5,442 nt of DNA. It comes from Kiritimatiellia bacterium (lineage in GTDB: Bacteria; Verrucomicrobiota; Kiritimatiellia; RFP12; UBA1067). The stretch covers positions 1 through 5,442 of the forward strand of contig JAFUDL010000367.1 in the NCBI GenBank assembly GCA_017459225.1, written 5' to 3'. Positions 1 to 4,820 of this stretch are shown here, piece after piece (position 1 is the stretch's first letter; each line of letters starts with the position of its first letter). Both the position numbers and the translations under genes were made by a program. The notes under the pieces are model-generated. The model had not been told where the DNA came from and ran no database searches. It saw only the letters and a list, made by a program, of their open reading frames with translations.

Positions 1-68
1 GCGTGACCGAAGATGTGTTAACAATGTCTGCCCAGCAATAAAGTTTCAATATCTGAAAGGAAAAACAA

Positions 69-833
69 ATGAATAAAGAATTCATCAAAAAGGTCATGTC
101 GGTGCCTTCCTGCTCCGGCAAGGAGTCGATGCTCCGCGAGTTCATCGAGCGTTATGCGGACGAACGCGGGATGGCCCACTGCCGCGACGGCAAGGGGAAC
201 CTCTACCTGACGAAAGGCGCCACGGACGGACGCTATCCGTGCCTTGTAAACCACATGGACACTGTCCAGGACTGGCAAGGCGCCTTCGTCGAACGCCGCG
301 AACCGCTCAACGTGCAGGAGCGCGTCCGCGGCGGACGTACGGAGCTTTACACGAAGGAGGGCGGCATCGGCGCGGACGACAAGCTCGGATGCGCCATCGC
401 GCTCGCGCTCGTGGACGCCCTGCCCGTGGCGAAGGCGGCGTTCTTCGTCGAGGAGGAGCTGGGCATGCTTGGATCGCGCGAGCTCGACGTGGACTGGTTC
501 GCGGATGTGGGCTTCTGCCTGTCGAACGACTCGCCGGACCGCAACCGCGCAAGCCGCACCTGCTCGAACCGCCTGCTCTACACCGACAGCTTCTTCAAGG
601 AGATTCTGCAGCCGGTCTGCGCCCGCCACGGGGTCACGCGCTTCAACGACGAGCCCTTCACCGACGTCACCCAGATCCGCGACAAGACGAACGTCATGTG
701 CTTCAACGTCGGCAACGGAGGTCAACTCGCTCACAGCCTCTCCGAATACCTCGTCGTCGAGGACGCTCAGAACGCCTATTCTCTGGGCAAGGAGCTGCTC
801 GAAGCAGTGGGAACCAGCCAGTACTGGTTCTAG
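69..833 (+). CDS. Compact M20/M42-type zinc peptidase-like hydrolase
   Basis: A 254-residue protein with the ordered metal-site motifs of di-zinc exopeptidases (M20 PepT/carboxypeptidase or M42 aminopeptidase type). Seen: HMD at 62-64 (zinc ligand H62, D64), GADD at 101-104 (bridging D103), EEE at 128-130 followed by LGMLGS (catalytic and zinc glutamates), SND at 152-154 (D154), and AHSLSEY at 221-227 (H222 as last ligand). The family normally cleaves short peptides or acylated amino acids in the cytoplasm; no signal peptide is visible. It is much shorter than typical M20/M42 enzymes (about 350-450 residues), because only some 68 residues separate D154 from H222, so the dimerisation or lid domain seems absent. 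The start is supported by AAAGGA at 56-61, eight bases upstream. The ligand set looks complete, so activity is plausible; substrate is unknown. A remnant of a similar gene may lie at 1836-1890. Confidence 0.8.
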   Translation: MNKEFIKKVMSVPSCSGKESMLREFIERYADERGMAHCRDGKGNLYLTKGATDGRYPCLVNHMDTVQDWQGAFVERREPLNVQERVRGGRTELYTKEGGIGADDKLGCAIALALVDALPVAKAAFFVEEELGMLGSRELDVDWFADVGFCLSNDSPDRNRASRTCSNRLLYTDSFFKEILQPVCARHGVTRFNDEPFTDVTQIRDKTNVMCFNVGNGGQLAHSLSEYLVVEDAQNAYSLGKELLEAVGTSQYWF

Positions 834-842
834 ATATAAGAT

Positions 843-898
843 TCGCTCCCACTGTACGTTCTAGGTCATAGGGCATTGTCTGGATGCAGTGGGAGCGA
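843..898. repeat. 12-bp perfect inverted repeat after the peptidase gene
   Basis: TCGCTCCCACTG at 843-854 is exactly complementary to CAGTGGGAGCGA at 887-898, with a 32-base loop and one extra G-T pair (855/886) at the loop side. It begins ten bases after the peptidase stop. The T-run at 908-912 is nine bases past the right arm, so this is not a textbook terminator. The right arm lies at the edge of the sigma-like remnant, so the repeat may mark a rearrangement junction instead. Confidence 0.55.
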
Positions 899-1000
899 TT
901 GCACGCATTTTTGTGCTGGCAGGCGTGGAACGCGCTCAGCAACATGCGCGGCAAGGCCGCGAGGTTCGAGCCTGAGGCCAACAGACGGGCAGTGCTATGA
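872..1000 (+). pseudogene. Remnant of a sigma-factor-like gene (paralogue of 2184-2813)
   Basis: An open frame from 872 to a TGA at 998-1000 encodes a peptide containing FLCWQAWNALSNMRGKAARF (908-967). This matches residues 82-101 of the sigma-like protein downstream. Over the 57 bases 914-970 versus 2433-2489 I count 51 identities; five of the six differences change the amino acid, as expected of a copy no longer under selection. Similarity fades upstream of the conserved tryptophan at 890-892, and stops abruptly after the glutamate at 968-970. No start codon with a ribosome-binding site and no region 4 are present, so only a short piece of region 2 survives. Its end overlaps the proposed promoter of the phosphoesterase gene. 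Confidence 0.7.
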
Positions 1001-1001
1001 T
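993..1001 (+). promoter_or_regulatory. Candidate extended -10 promoter for the phosphoesterase gene
   Basis: TGCTATGAT fits an extended -10 element (TGn plus TATGAT, one mismatch to TATAAT). No good -35 hexamer is seen 16-18 bases upstream. Transcription would begin near 1008, leaving a very short leader before the start at 1020, which weakens the call. Confidence 0.35.
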
Positions 1002-1019
1002 TTAGTTGGGAGATAACCA

Positions 1020-1835
1020 ATGACAGAAAAACAAAACGAAAACCAAATAAGCAAGAATGACAGATACGCAGTCATGAGCGACGTGCACTCGAATCCCGGA
1101 GCGCTGGAGACGGCTCTGCTGGATGCGCGCGCAGCCGGATGCGGCAAGTTCATCCTGCTCGGCGACATCACTGGGTACGGCTATGACCCGAAGAGAACGT
1201 TGGAGCTTGCGCGCAAGAACTTCGACGTTGTCCTGATGGGCAATCACGACTCGGCGTGCGTGGGTTTAGAGCCTGAATGGGATGTTAAGATGAACAACCA
1301 CTACCTCCTAGACCGAAAGGCGCGCGAGCTGTTGACGGATGAGGAGCGCGCATGGCTGCGCGCTCGCGGGTACACGCACGAGGAGGCAGGATTCGTCTGC
1401 ACGCACGGTGATTTCACAGATCCAAGTGCGTGGAACTACACCAGTGACTGTGAGAAGGCGGAACTGAACTTCTACACTCGAGACGAGCGTCTGATGTTCT
1501 GTGGACATACTCACGAGGCCGCCGTCTGGGAAATGACGGGCAATGGCAAATGCCGCCAGAAAGCAGCGGAAATCCTCAGGCGTCCAGCTCAAGATGCAGA
1601 GTCGGTCACGCTCGCGCTGGATCAGACAAGCCGCTACACCGTCAACGTCGGAAGCGTGGGCTACCCACGGTTCGATCTTTGCAGCACATACTGCATCTAC
1701 GATGCAGGCGCACAGACGATTACGATTCGCCGCCTTCCATTCGATTTCAACACGTACATCACGGAAATGCTTGGCAACGAGTACAGGCTGGAGGATTGGC
1801 TTCGCCCTTACCTGGCCGCCGCACAGGCGGAGTAG
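1020..1835 (+). CDS. Calcineurin-like metallophosphoesterase
   Basis: A 271-residue protein with the full motif series of the calcineurin-like phosphoesterase superfamily: SDVHSN at 20-25 (D21, H23), GDITGYG at 48-54 (D49), GNHD at 74-77, THGD at 128-131 (H129) and GHTH at 162-165. These residues bind two metal ions that activate water for phosphodiester or phosphomonoester cleavage. The opening VMSDVHSNPGALETAL and the single-domain size resemble the YfcE/Mre11-like small bacterial branch, whose members cleave cyclic nucleotides, phosphodiesters or dinucleotides; the substrate here cannot be told. NVGSVGYPR at 209-217 is the usual C-terminal strand motif. No signal peptide or membrane segment is visible, so it is probably cytoplasmic. 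GGGAGA at 1008-1013 is well placed for the ATG at 1020. The gene is intact but flanked on both sides by gene fragments (872-1000 and 1836-1890), so it may be a late insertion or the survivor of a rearranged block. Confidence 0.88.
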   Translation: MTEKQNENQISKNDRYAVMSDVHSNPGALETALLDARAAGCGKFILLGDITGYGYDPKRTLELARKNFDVVLMGNHDSACVGLEPEWDVKMNNHYLLDRKARELLTDEERAWLRARGYTHEEAGFVCTHGDFTDPSAWNYTSDCEKAELNFYTRDERLMFCGHTHEAAVWEMTGNGKCRQKAAEILRRPAQDAESVTLALDQTSRYTVNVGSVGYPRFDLCSTYCIYDAGAQTITIRRLPFDFNTYITEMLGNEYRLEDWLRPYLAAAQAE

Positions 1836-1955
1836 AACGTGGAAGAGCTTGACATGCTCGGATCGCCGCATCTTCGAGTAGATTGCGGCCCAGGCCGCAG
1901 GTCGGGGAATGGAATAACGGTAGTGGAATCGAGCGTCATTGAATTTCCTTTTTGA
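1836..1955 (+). pseudogene. Possible remnant of a peptidase gene like 69-833
   Basis: Immediately after, and in frame with, the phosphoesterase stop codon, 1842-1883 reads EELDMLGSPHLRVD. Residues 129-142 of the upstream peptidase read EELGMLGSRELDVD: 10 of 14 residues and about 28 of 42 bases agree, centred on the catalytic/zinc glutamate motif. The rest of the frame, to TGA at 1953-1955, shows no further similarity and there is no start or ribosome-binding site. The match is short, so chance is not excluded, but the parallel sigma-like remnant on the other side of the phosphoesterase gene makes a decayed duplicate plausible. Confidence 0.42.
1884..1899. repeat. Short GC-rich hairpin
   Basis: TGCGGCC (1884-1890) and GGCCGCA (1893-1899) are perfect inverted arms separated by CA, giving a compact hairpin in RNA about 50 bases after the phosphoesterase stop. 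No T-run follows, so a rho-independent terminator is not supported, though the hairpin could protect the 3' end of the transcript. Confidence 0.35.
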
Positions 1956-2171
1956 GGAGTTGAATAGTTGAGGATTGTGAGTGTTTGAGGCTTGAGCTGA
2001 TGAGACCGGGGGACGGTCGAATGGAAAGACTCTGACGGGACGAGTTTAGTTCATGTGGAATGTTTCCATCTGGCAACGATTGGCGCAGACGAGAGCCAGT
2101 TCATTGACGTTTTTCAATGAACCGGCTGTGGCAGGGGATGTTTTTGCGTCTGCATAAGAAAATGTCAACCC
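1956..2171 (+). other. Gene-free spacer with nested inverted repeats; possible structured leader
   Basis: No coding frame is credible here. From about 1950 to 2000 the strand is poor in C and carries four TTGAG words (1952, 1968, 1985, 1992). Inverted repeats then follow: GACCG/CGGTC (2004-2008/2014-2018), TGGAA/TTCCA (2056-2060/2064-2068), and a 13-position stem 2094-2106/2115-2127 with a single A-C mismatch and an eight-base loop. An outer pair, GCAGACG/CGTCTGC (2085-2091/2147-2153), encloses that stem. The block ends just upstream of the ribosome-binding site of the sigma-like gene, so it could be a structured 5' leader or a small RNA. No known riboswitch class was recognised, and no convincing promoter was found. 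Confidence 0.35.
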
Positions 2172-2178
2172 AAAGGAG
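2172..2178 (+). promoter_or_regulatory. Strong ribosome-binding site of the sigma-like gene
   Basis: AAAGGAG is a near-ideal Shine-Dalgarno sequence five bases before the ATG at 2184, and fixes the start of the sigma-like gene. Confidence 0.7.
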
Positions 2179-2183
2179 ACACT

Positions 2184-2813
2184 ATGTCTAAACCACACAT
2201 CACCATCAGCAACGACGACGACACCAAGTTCGTCCCCACGCCCAAGGCCTGGGGGGAACTCTACGGACAGTGGCGCAAGCCGCTGGCCCGCTCGCTATCC
2301 AAGTATGGCTCGCCGGATGAAATCGAGGAGGCCGTGCACGAGGCCTTTCTGAAGGTCGCGGGGCTCTCCGCCAACCTGAGGCTCGAGAAGGAGCTTGAGC
2401 CGAAGACCGTCTCCGAGTGGCGCTCGTTCCTATGCTGGCAGGCGCGGGGCGTGCTCAGCAACATGCGCGGCAAGGCAGCGAAGTTCGAGTCGCTCCCCGA
2501 GGACTTCGCCGAAGGCTTCGCGGAGAAGCTCTCGTGCATGCCCGACGTCGGGCGCATTGACGCCGAACTTCTGCGCCGCGCCGTCTGCGCGGCGGTGTGG
2601 GACGCGTGCCGCACGTGGAAGAGCCCCAAGGCCAAGTACAGGGCGCTCGTCATGTACCTTCTGGACGAGTACACCGCCGACGAGGTGGTCAGGGCCGTCC
2701 CGGAGGCACGCACCGCCAACAACCTCCACCAGATGTGCCACCGCGTGCGCCTCGCGCTCGCGGAGGCCGTCCGTAGGCCCGGAAGCGTCCTCGCGGAGCT
2801 CCTCTGCGCCTAA
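2184..2813 (+). CDS. Divergent ECF-type RNA polymerase sigma factor-like protein
   Basis: A 209-residue protein with the layout of a group 4 (ECF) sigma factor. Residues about 25-105 resemble region 2: DEIEEAVHEAFLKV (45-58) corresponds to the acidic core-binding helix of region 2.2, and EWRSFLCWQARGVLSNMRGK (78-97) to the W...I...N..R stretch of regions 2.3-2.4. Residues 128-197 resemble region 4: AELLRRAVCAAV, then YRALVMYLL, then a helix-turn-helix-like EYTADEVVRAVPEARTANNL (162-181) ending in VRLALAEAV. The match is to pattern and spacing, not to a named subfamily, so another helix-turn-helix regulator is possible. If it is a sigma factor it would direct polymerase to its own promoter set. 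No anti-sigma gene with a membrane segment is adjacent. A strong ribosome-binding site fixes the start. An 89% identical fragment of a paralogue lies at 914-970. Confidence 0.6.
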   Translation: MSKPHITISNDDDTKFVPTPKAWGELYGQWRKPLARSLSKYGSPDEIEEAVHEAFLKVAGLSANLRLEKELEPKTVSEWRSFLCWQARGVLSNMRGKAAKFESLPEDFAEGFAEKLSCMPDVGRIDAELLRRAVCAAVWDACRTWKSPKAKYRALVMYLLDEYTADEVVRAVPEARTANNLHQMCHRVRLALAEAVRRPGSVLAELLCA

Positions 2814-2823
2814 GGCCAACACT

Positions 2824-2859
2824 GGTCATGTTCTGACCACCGCCGGTCAGAACATGACC
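2824..2859. terminator. Perfect 15-bp inverted repeat; terminator or operator
   Basis: GGTCATGTTCTGACC (2824-2838) and GGTCAGAACATGACC (2845-2859) are perfectly complementary with a six-base loop, eleven bases after the sigma-like stop codon. The RNA hairpin would be very stable, but only CTTTC follows directly, and the longer T-run is at 2875-2880, so intrinsic termination may be inefficient. Each arm is itself an inverted repeat (GGTCA...TGACC), giving four related half-sites, an arrangement also seen in protein-binding operators. It separates the sigma-like gene from the next operon. Confidence 0.55.
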
Positions 2860-2950
2860 TTTCAAAAGAAAATGTTTTTTCCCCGTAAGAAAGTGCTCAT
2901 GAGAGGGATTTCCCTTATAGACGGGACAACAATCTAGAAGGACTACCGCT

Positions 2951-3244
2951 ATGGACGACTATATTGACGCCGAAGAGGTCTTCGGCATATCCAAGAAAAA
3001 GAAGAAGCATGCACCTCTCCGCAGGGGCAGGAACCGCGGCAAGGGCGCCGACAAGGACCTCTTCGCCGAACTGAAGCTGAAGATGGTCATGCGCATCTAC
3101 AACGTATCGCGCGTCCGCGCGGCAGCGATCATCGCCGGCCGGGCTGGCGAGAGACAGGCGCTCGAGGAGGCCCGGGAAGCCAAGCGCGCCCGCTGCCTTA
3201 ATGGCGACGAGACAATGACGGCCGAAGACTTTTTCAACCTCTAA
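2951..3244 (+). CDS. Small basic protein of unknown function
   Basis: I do not recognise this 97-residue protein. It opens with an acidic stretch (MDDYIDAEEVFGI), followed by a lysine run KKKKK at 15-19 and an arginine/glycine-rich stretch RRGRNRGKG at 24-32. The middle (36-82) looks helical: DLFAELKLKMVMRIYNVSRV, then RAAAIIAGRAGERQALEEAREAKRA. The C-terminus is acidic-hydrophobic (MTAEDFFNL). There are no cysteine motifs, signal peptide or membrane segment. A basic N-terminus plus helices would suit nucleic-acid or ribosome binding, but this is only inferred from composition. AGAAGGA at 2936-2942 lies eight bases before the ATG, and the next gene begins 18-27 bases after the stop, so the two are very likely co-transcribed. 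Its base and codon composition match the neighbours, which supports a real gene. Confidence 0.6.
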   Translation: MDDYIDAEEVFGISKKKKKHAPLRRGRNRGKGADKDLFAELKLKMVMRIYNVSRVRAAAIIAGRAGERQALEEAREAKRARCLNGDETMTAEDFFNL

Positions 3245-3257
3245 ACTTCAACCTCTA
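3233..3257 (+). repeat. 11-bp direct repeat over a stop codon
   Basis: TTCAACCTCTA occurs at 3233-3243 and again at 3247-3257, with a 14-base period. The first copy encodes the last residues and most of the stop codon of the small basic gene; the second lies in the spacer and supplies part of the purine-rich leader of the next gene. It looks like a micro-duplication. Confidence 0.6.
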
Positions 3258-3271
3258 GAAAGATGATGACT

Positions 3272-4432
3272 ATGACGAAGAACAACTGCGAAACCATGAC
3301 GGAACGCGACTACTCCAGGTTTGACGGCGGCAAATGGGTCAAGCTACTGATCAAAGATCCCTCGAAGTCGGCGCTCTGCGACTGGAGCAAGCTGAATGGC
3401 GCCAGATGGCGCGATCTTCTCAAGAAGCGCCCGGAATTCGCGGCGAAGTGCGGCGAATTTGGCGGGTGGGAGATGATGGACGCGCATGACTGGCATCGGC
3501 TGCTTGTGGATCAGCCGCAGTTCTGGGTGCACTGCGATTTGGGCAGGCTGGAGAAAGAAGGCTTGCTGGAGGGCGTGCTCAGATGCCGCCCGGAGCTTGG
3601 GGACAAGGTCGACAAAAGCGGCTGGAGTATGGAGAAGTGGCTGTGGATACTGTCGCTCTGCCCGAACAATGCCGAGCTGGCGCGGCAGTGCGACAAGTGG
3701 GATGAATTTCCGGTGGACCGCGTCTGCGACCTGCTGTGCGATCATCCAGGGCTGCTGACGACGTGTCCGGACAAAGTGCTTCGCAAACTCCGGCTTGGAC
3801 ACTGGGCCAAGCTCTATCGCTTTGCGGCGCCGATACCATACGTGGTGGACAAACGTCCGCATGGTCTCAATAATATGACGTGTGTCGTGGCGGACAAGAT
3901 GAGGGAGCTTGGCGTGGCCGCGGAGGTGACGCACGTCAATGGCAAGGGGGTGATGATCGGCGACTTCGAATGGTGCTGTCCGCACCACTGGGCAGGGGAA
4001 TATGGATCGGTCTTCCATCGCTTCAGGGAATACATGCCGGGCGAGAAGAACATGTCGCGCGAGATGAAGATCAGGCACATAGCCGAGAATTCCGCGATGA
4101 ACCCGTATGGGGAAGCAAAAGGACGCTATAGCTCCGACATCCATGAGCATGTCCGATGGCTGAAGGCACTTGCCGCGGACTTCGCGGCGATGGCGGCTGA
4201 AGCGTCCAAGACCGTGCCCCAGGACGCGGAGGAGTATGCGCTCATCGCCGAGGCGGCCGACTACGAGATCCGTTTGCTGCGGTGCGACGACGAGATCCTG
4301 GGCCTGGACGACAAGCCCAAGCCCCCGCATCAAGATCGCGGTGTTGTCGTTCTCCTATCCACGGGGGATTCCGGACGACCCCGAGGACGACTGTTGGGGC
4401 GGGTTCGTATTCGACTGCCGATGCATGCCTGA
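3272..4432 (+). CDS. W/C-rich tandem-repeat protein, frame broken before a RapZ-type domain
   Basis: The frame opens at 3263, but TAGAAAG at 3256-3262 abuts that ATG and is better spaced for the ATG at 3272 (MTKNNCETMTERDYS). The first 170 residues hold about six imperfect repeats of 24-28 residues, each reading roughly D-W-[SK]-K-L-x-G-x-x-W-x-x-L-L-x-x-x-P-x-F-x-x-x-C; the clearest is CDWSKLNGARWRDLLKKRPE. Similar repeats occur, as I recall, in large PVC-group proteins of unknown role. Residues about 190-345 form a domain I do not recognise, with GLNNMTCVVADKMRELGV, WCCPHHW (possible metal ligands) and a helical end ADFAAMAAEASKTV. After KPKP, encoded up to the C5 run at 4322-4326, the remaining 34 or so residues (HQDRGVVVLLSTGDSGRPRG onward) look like an out-of-frame reading. 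The true protein most likely continues in the next frame as the RapZ-type domain. Confidence 0.7.
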   Translation: MTKNNCETMTERDYSRFDGGKWVKLLIKDPSKSALCDWSKLNGARWRDLLKKRPEFAAKCGEFGGWEMMDAHDWHRLLVDQPQFWVHCDLGRLEKEGLLEGVLRCRPELGDKVDKSGWSMEKWLWILSLCPNNAELARQCDKWDEFPVDRVCDLLCDHPGLLTTCPDKVLRKLRLGHWAKLYRFAAPIPYVVDKRPHGLNNMTCVVADKMRELGVAAEVTHVNGKGVMIGDFEWCCPHHWAGEYGSVFHRFREYMPGEKNMSREMKIRHIAENSAMNPYGEAKGRYSSDIHEHVRWLKALAADFAAMAAEASKTVPQDAEEYALIAEAADYEIRLLRCDDEILGLDDKPKPPHQDRGVVVLLSTGDSGRPRGRLLGRVRIRLPMHA

Positions 4433-4730
4433 TCCTCACGACGACGTCTCCCTGCGCGGCTATTCCGGCCTCGACAAGCCAGTCGAGGAATTCTTCGAGA
4501 AGCACAGGGCGGAAGTCAACCGTTTCCTGGATGCGGCCGAGTCGCTTGTGAGGCAGTCCATCGACGCGTACATGGTCCAGGGCCGCGACCACCTGCAGGT
4601 CGCATTCGGCTGCTACGGGGGACATCACCGTTCGGTGTATCTCGCCGAGCGCTTCGCCGAGCGTCTGGCGGGCATCGCGGGCGTGGAGGTGGAGGTCACG
4701 CACGCGGCGAGGCAGTATTGGAGCGCCTGA
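4326..4730 (+). CDS. RapZ C-terminal-type domain, 3' part of a frame-disrupted fusion
   Basis: Read in the frame beginning CGC at 4326, this gives RIKIAVLSFSYPRG, GFVFDCRCMPDPH, LRGYSGLDKPVEEFF and FGCYGGHHRSVYLAERFAERL, in the order and spacing of the C-terminal domain of RapZ/YvcJ proteins (compare FDVRFLPNPH, LRPMTGLDKPV and IGCTGGKHRSVYIAEQLA in E. coli RapZ). In E. coli that domain binds the small RNAs GlmY/GlmZ and a glucosamine-6-phosphate-type ligand; the N-terminal P-loop kinase-like domain of RapZ is absent here. The C-x-G-G-x-H-R-S loop is intact. No ATG with a ribosome-binding site precedes the domain: GTG 4341 or TTG 4344 would clip its first strand, and the ATG at 4170 would add an arginine-rich out-of-frame tail. 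Joining it to the upstream frame by skipping one C of 4322-4326 gives KPKPRIKIAVLSFSY and a fused protein of about 485 residues. Confidence 0.8.
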   Translation, partial: RIKIAVLSFSYPRGIPDDPEDDCWGGFVFDCRCMPDPHDDVSLRGYSGLDKPVEEFFEKHRAEVNRFLDAAESLVRQSIDAYMVQGRDHLQVAFGCYGGHHRSVYLAERFAERLAGIAGVEVEVTHAARQYWSA

Positions 4731-4731
4731 C

Positions 4732-4753
4732 CGTCGCGTCATGACGATTTTTT
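4732..4753 (+). terminator. Weak terminator candidate after the RapZ-type domain
   Basis: CGTC (4732-4735) and GACG (4743-4746) can pair around a seven-base loop and are followed by a run of six T (4748-4753). CGTCATGACG at 4737-4746 is also a perfect palindrome. The stem is short, so intrinsic termination is uncertain, but the position right after a stop codon and before a promoter fits. Confidence 0.35.
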
Positions 4754-4783
4754 CTGGCGCTGGTAAAAGTCTGGGTTTGCGTT

Positions 4784-4792
4784 TGATATAAT
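4784..4792 (+). promoter_or_regulatory. Extended -10 promoter of the HD gene
   Basis: TGATATAAT is a perfect TATAAT preceded by TGn, the extended -10 form used by housekeeping sigma factors. No clear -35 box is present (TGGTAA at 4761 is 20 bases away), as is common for extended -10 promoters. Transcription would start near 4799, so the ATG at 4791 inside this element cannot be the start and the HD gene most likely begins at 4821. Confidence 0.6.
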
Positions 4793-4820
4793 GGCAGGCA
4801 TGGAAAGGAAAAATGAAAGC

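Noticed and set aside
18..44. TTAACA (18-23) and TAAAGT (39-44) as a promoter for the peptidase gene
   Set aside because: The spacing is only 15 bases and the -10 match is poor; not supportable.
18..734. Minus-strand open frame opposite the peptidase gene
   Set aside because: The plus strand carries the full peptidase ligand set; the antisense product is valine/alanine/arginine-rich with no known motif.
2896..2926. Promoter (TATAGA at 2916) and small palindromes upstream of the basic-protein gene
   Set aside because: The -10 match is partial with no -35 box, and the CTCATGAG palindrome and CCCGT/ACGGG pairing are too short to call.
4170..4325. ATG at 4170 as the start of the RapZ-type gene
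   Set aside because: The added 52 residues are arginine/serine-rich and are the shifted reading of the repeat gene, which is clearly coding there in another frame.
3344..4333. Minus-strand open frame (about 329 codons) opposite the repeat protein
   Set aside because: It mirrors the plus-strand repeats, has no motif of its own, and ends where the plus-strand coding frame changes.
4791..4820. ATG at 4791 or 4800 as the HD gene start
   Set aside because: The first lies inside the TATAAT element and the second at the expected transcription start; 4821 has a purine-rich tract at a workable distance.
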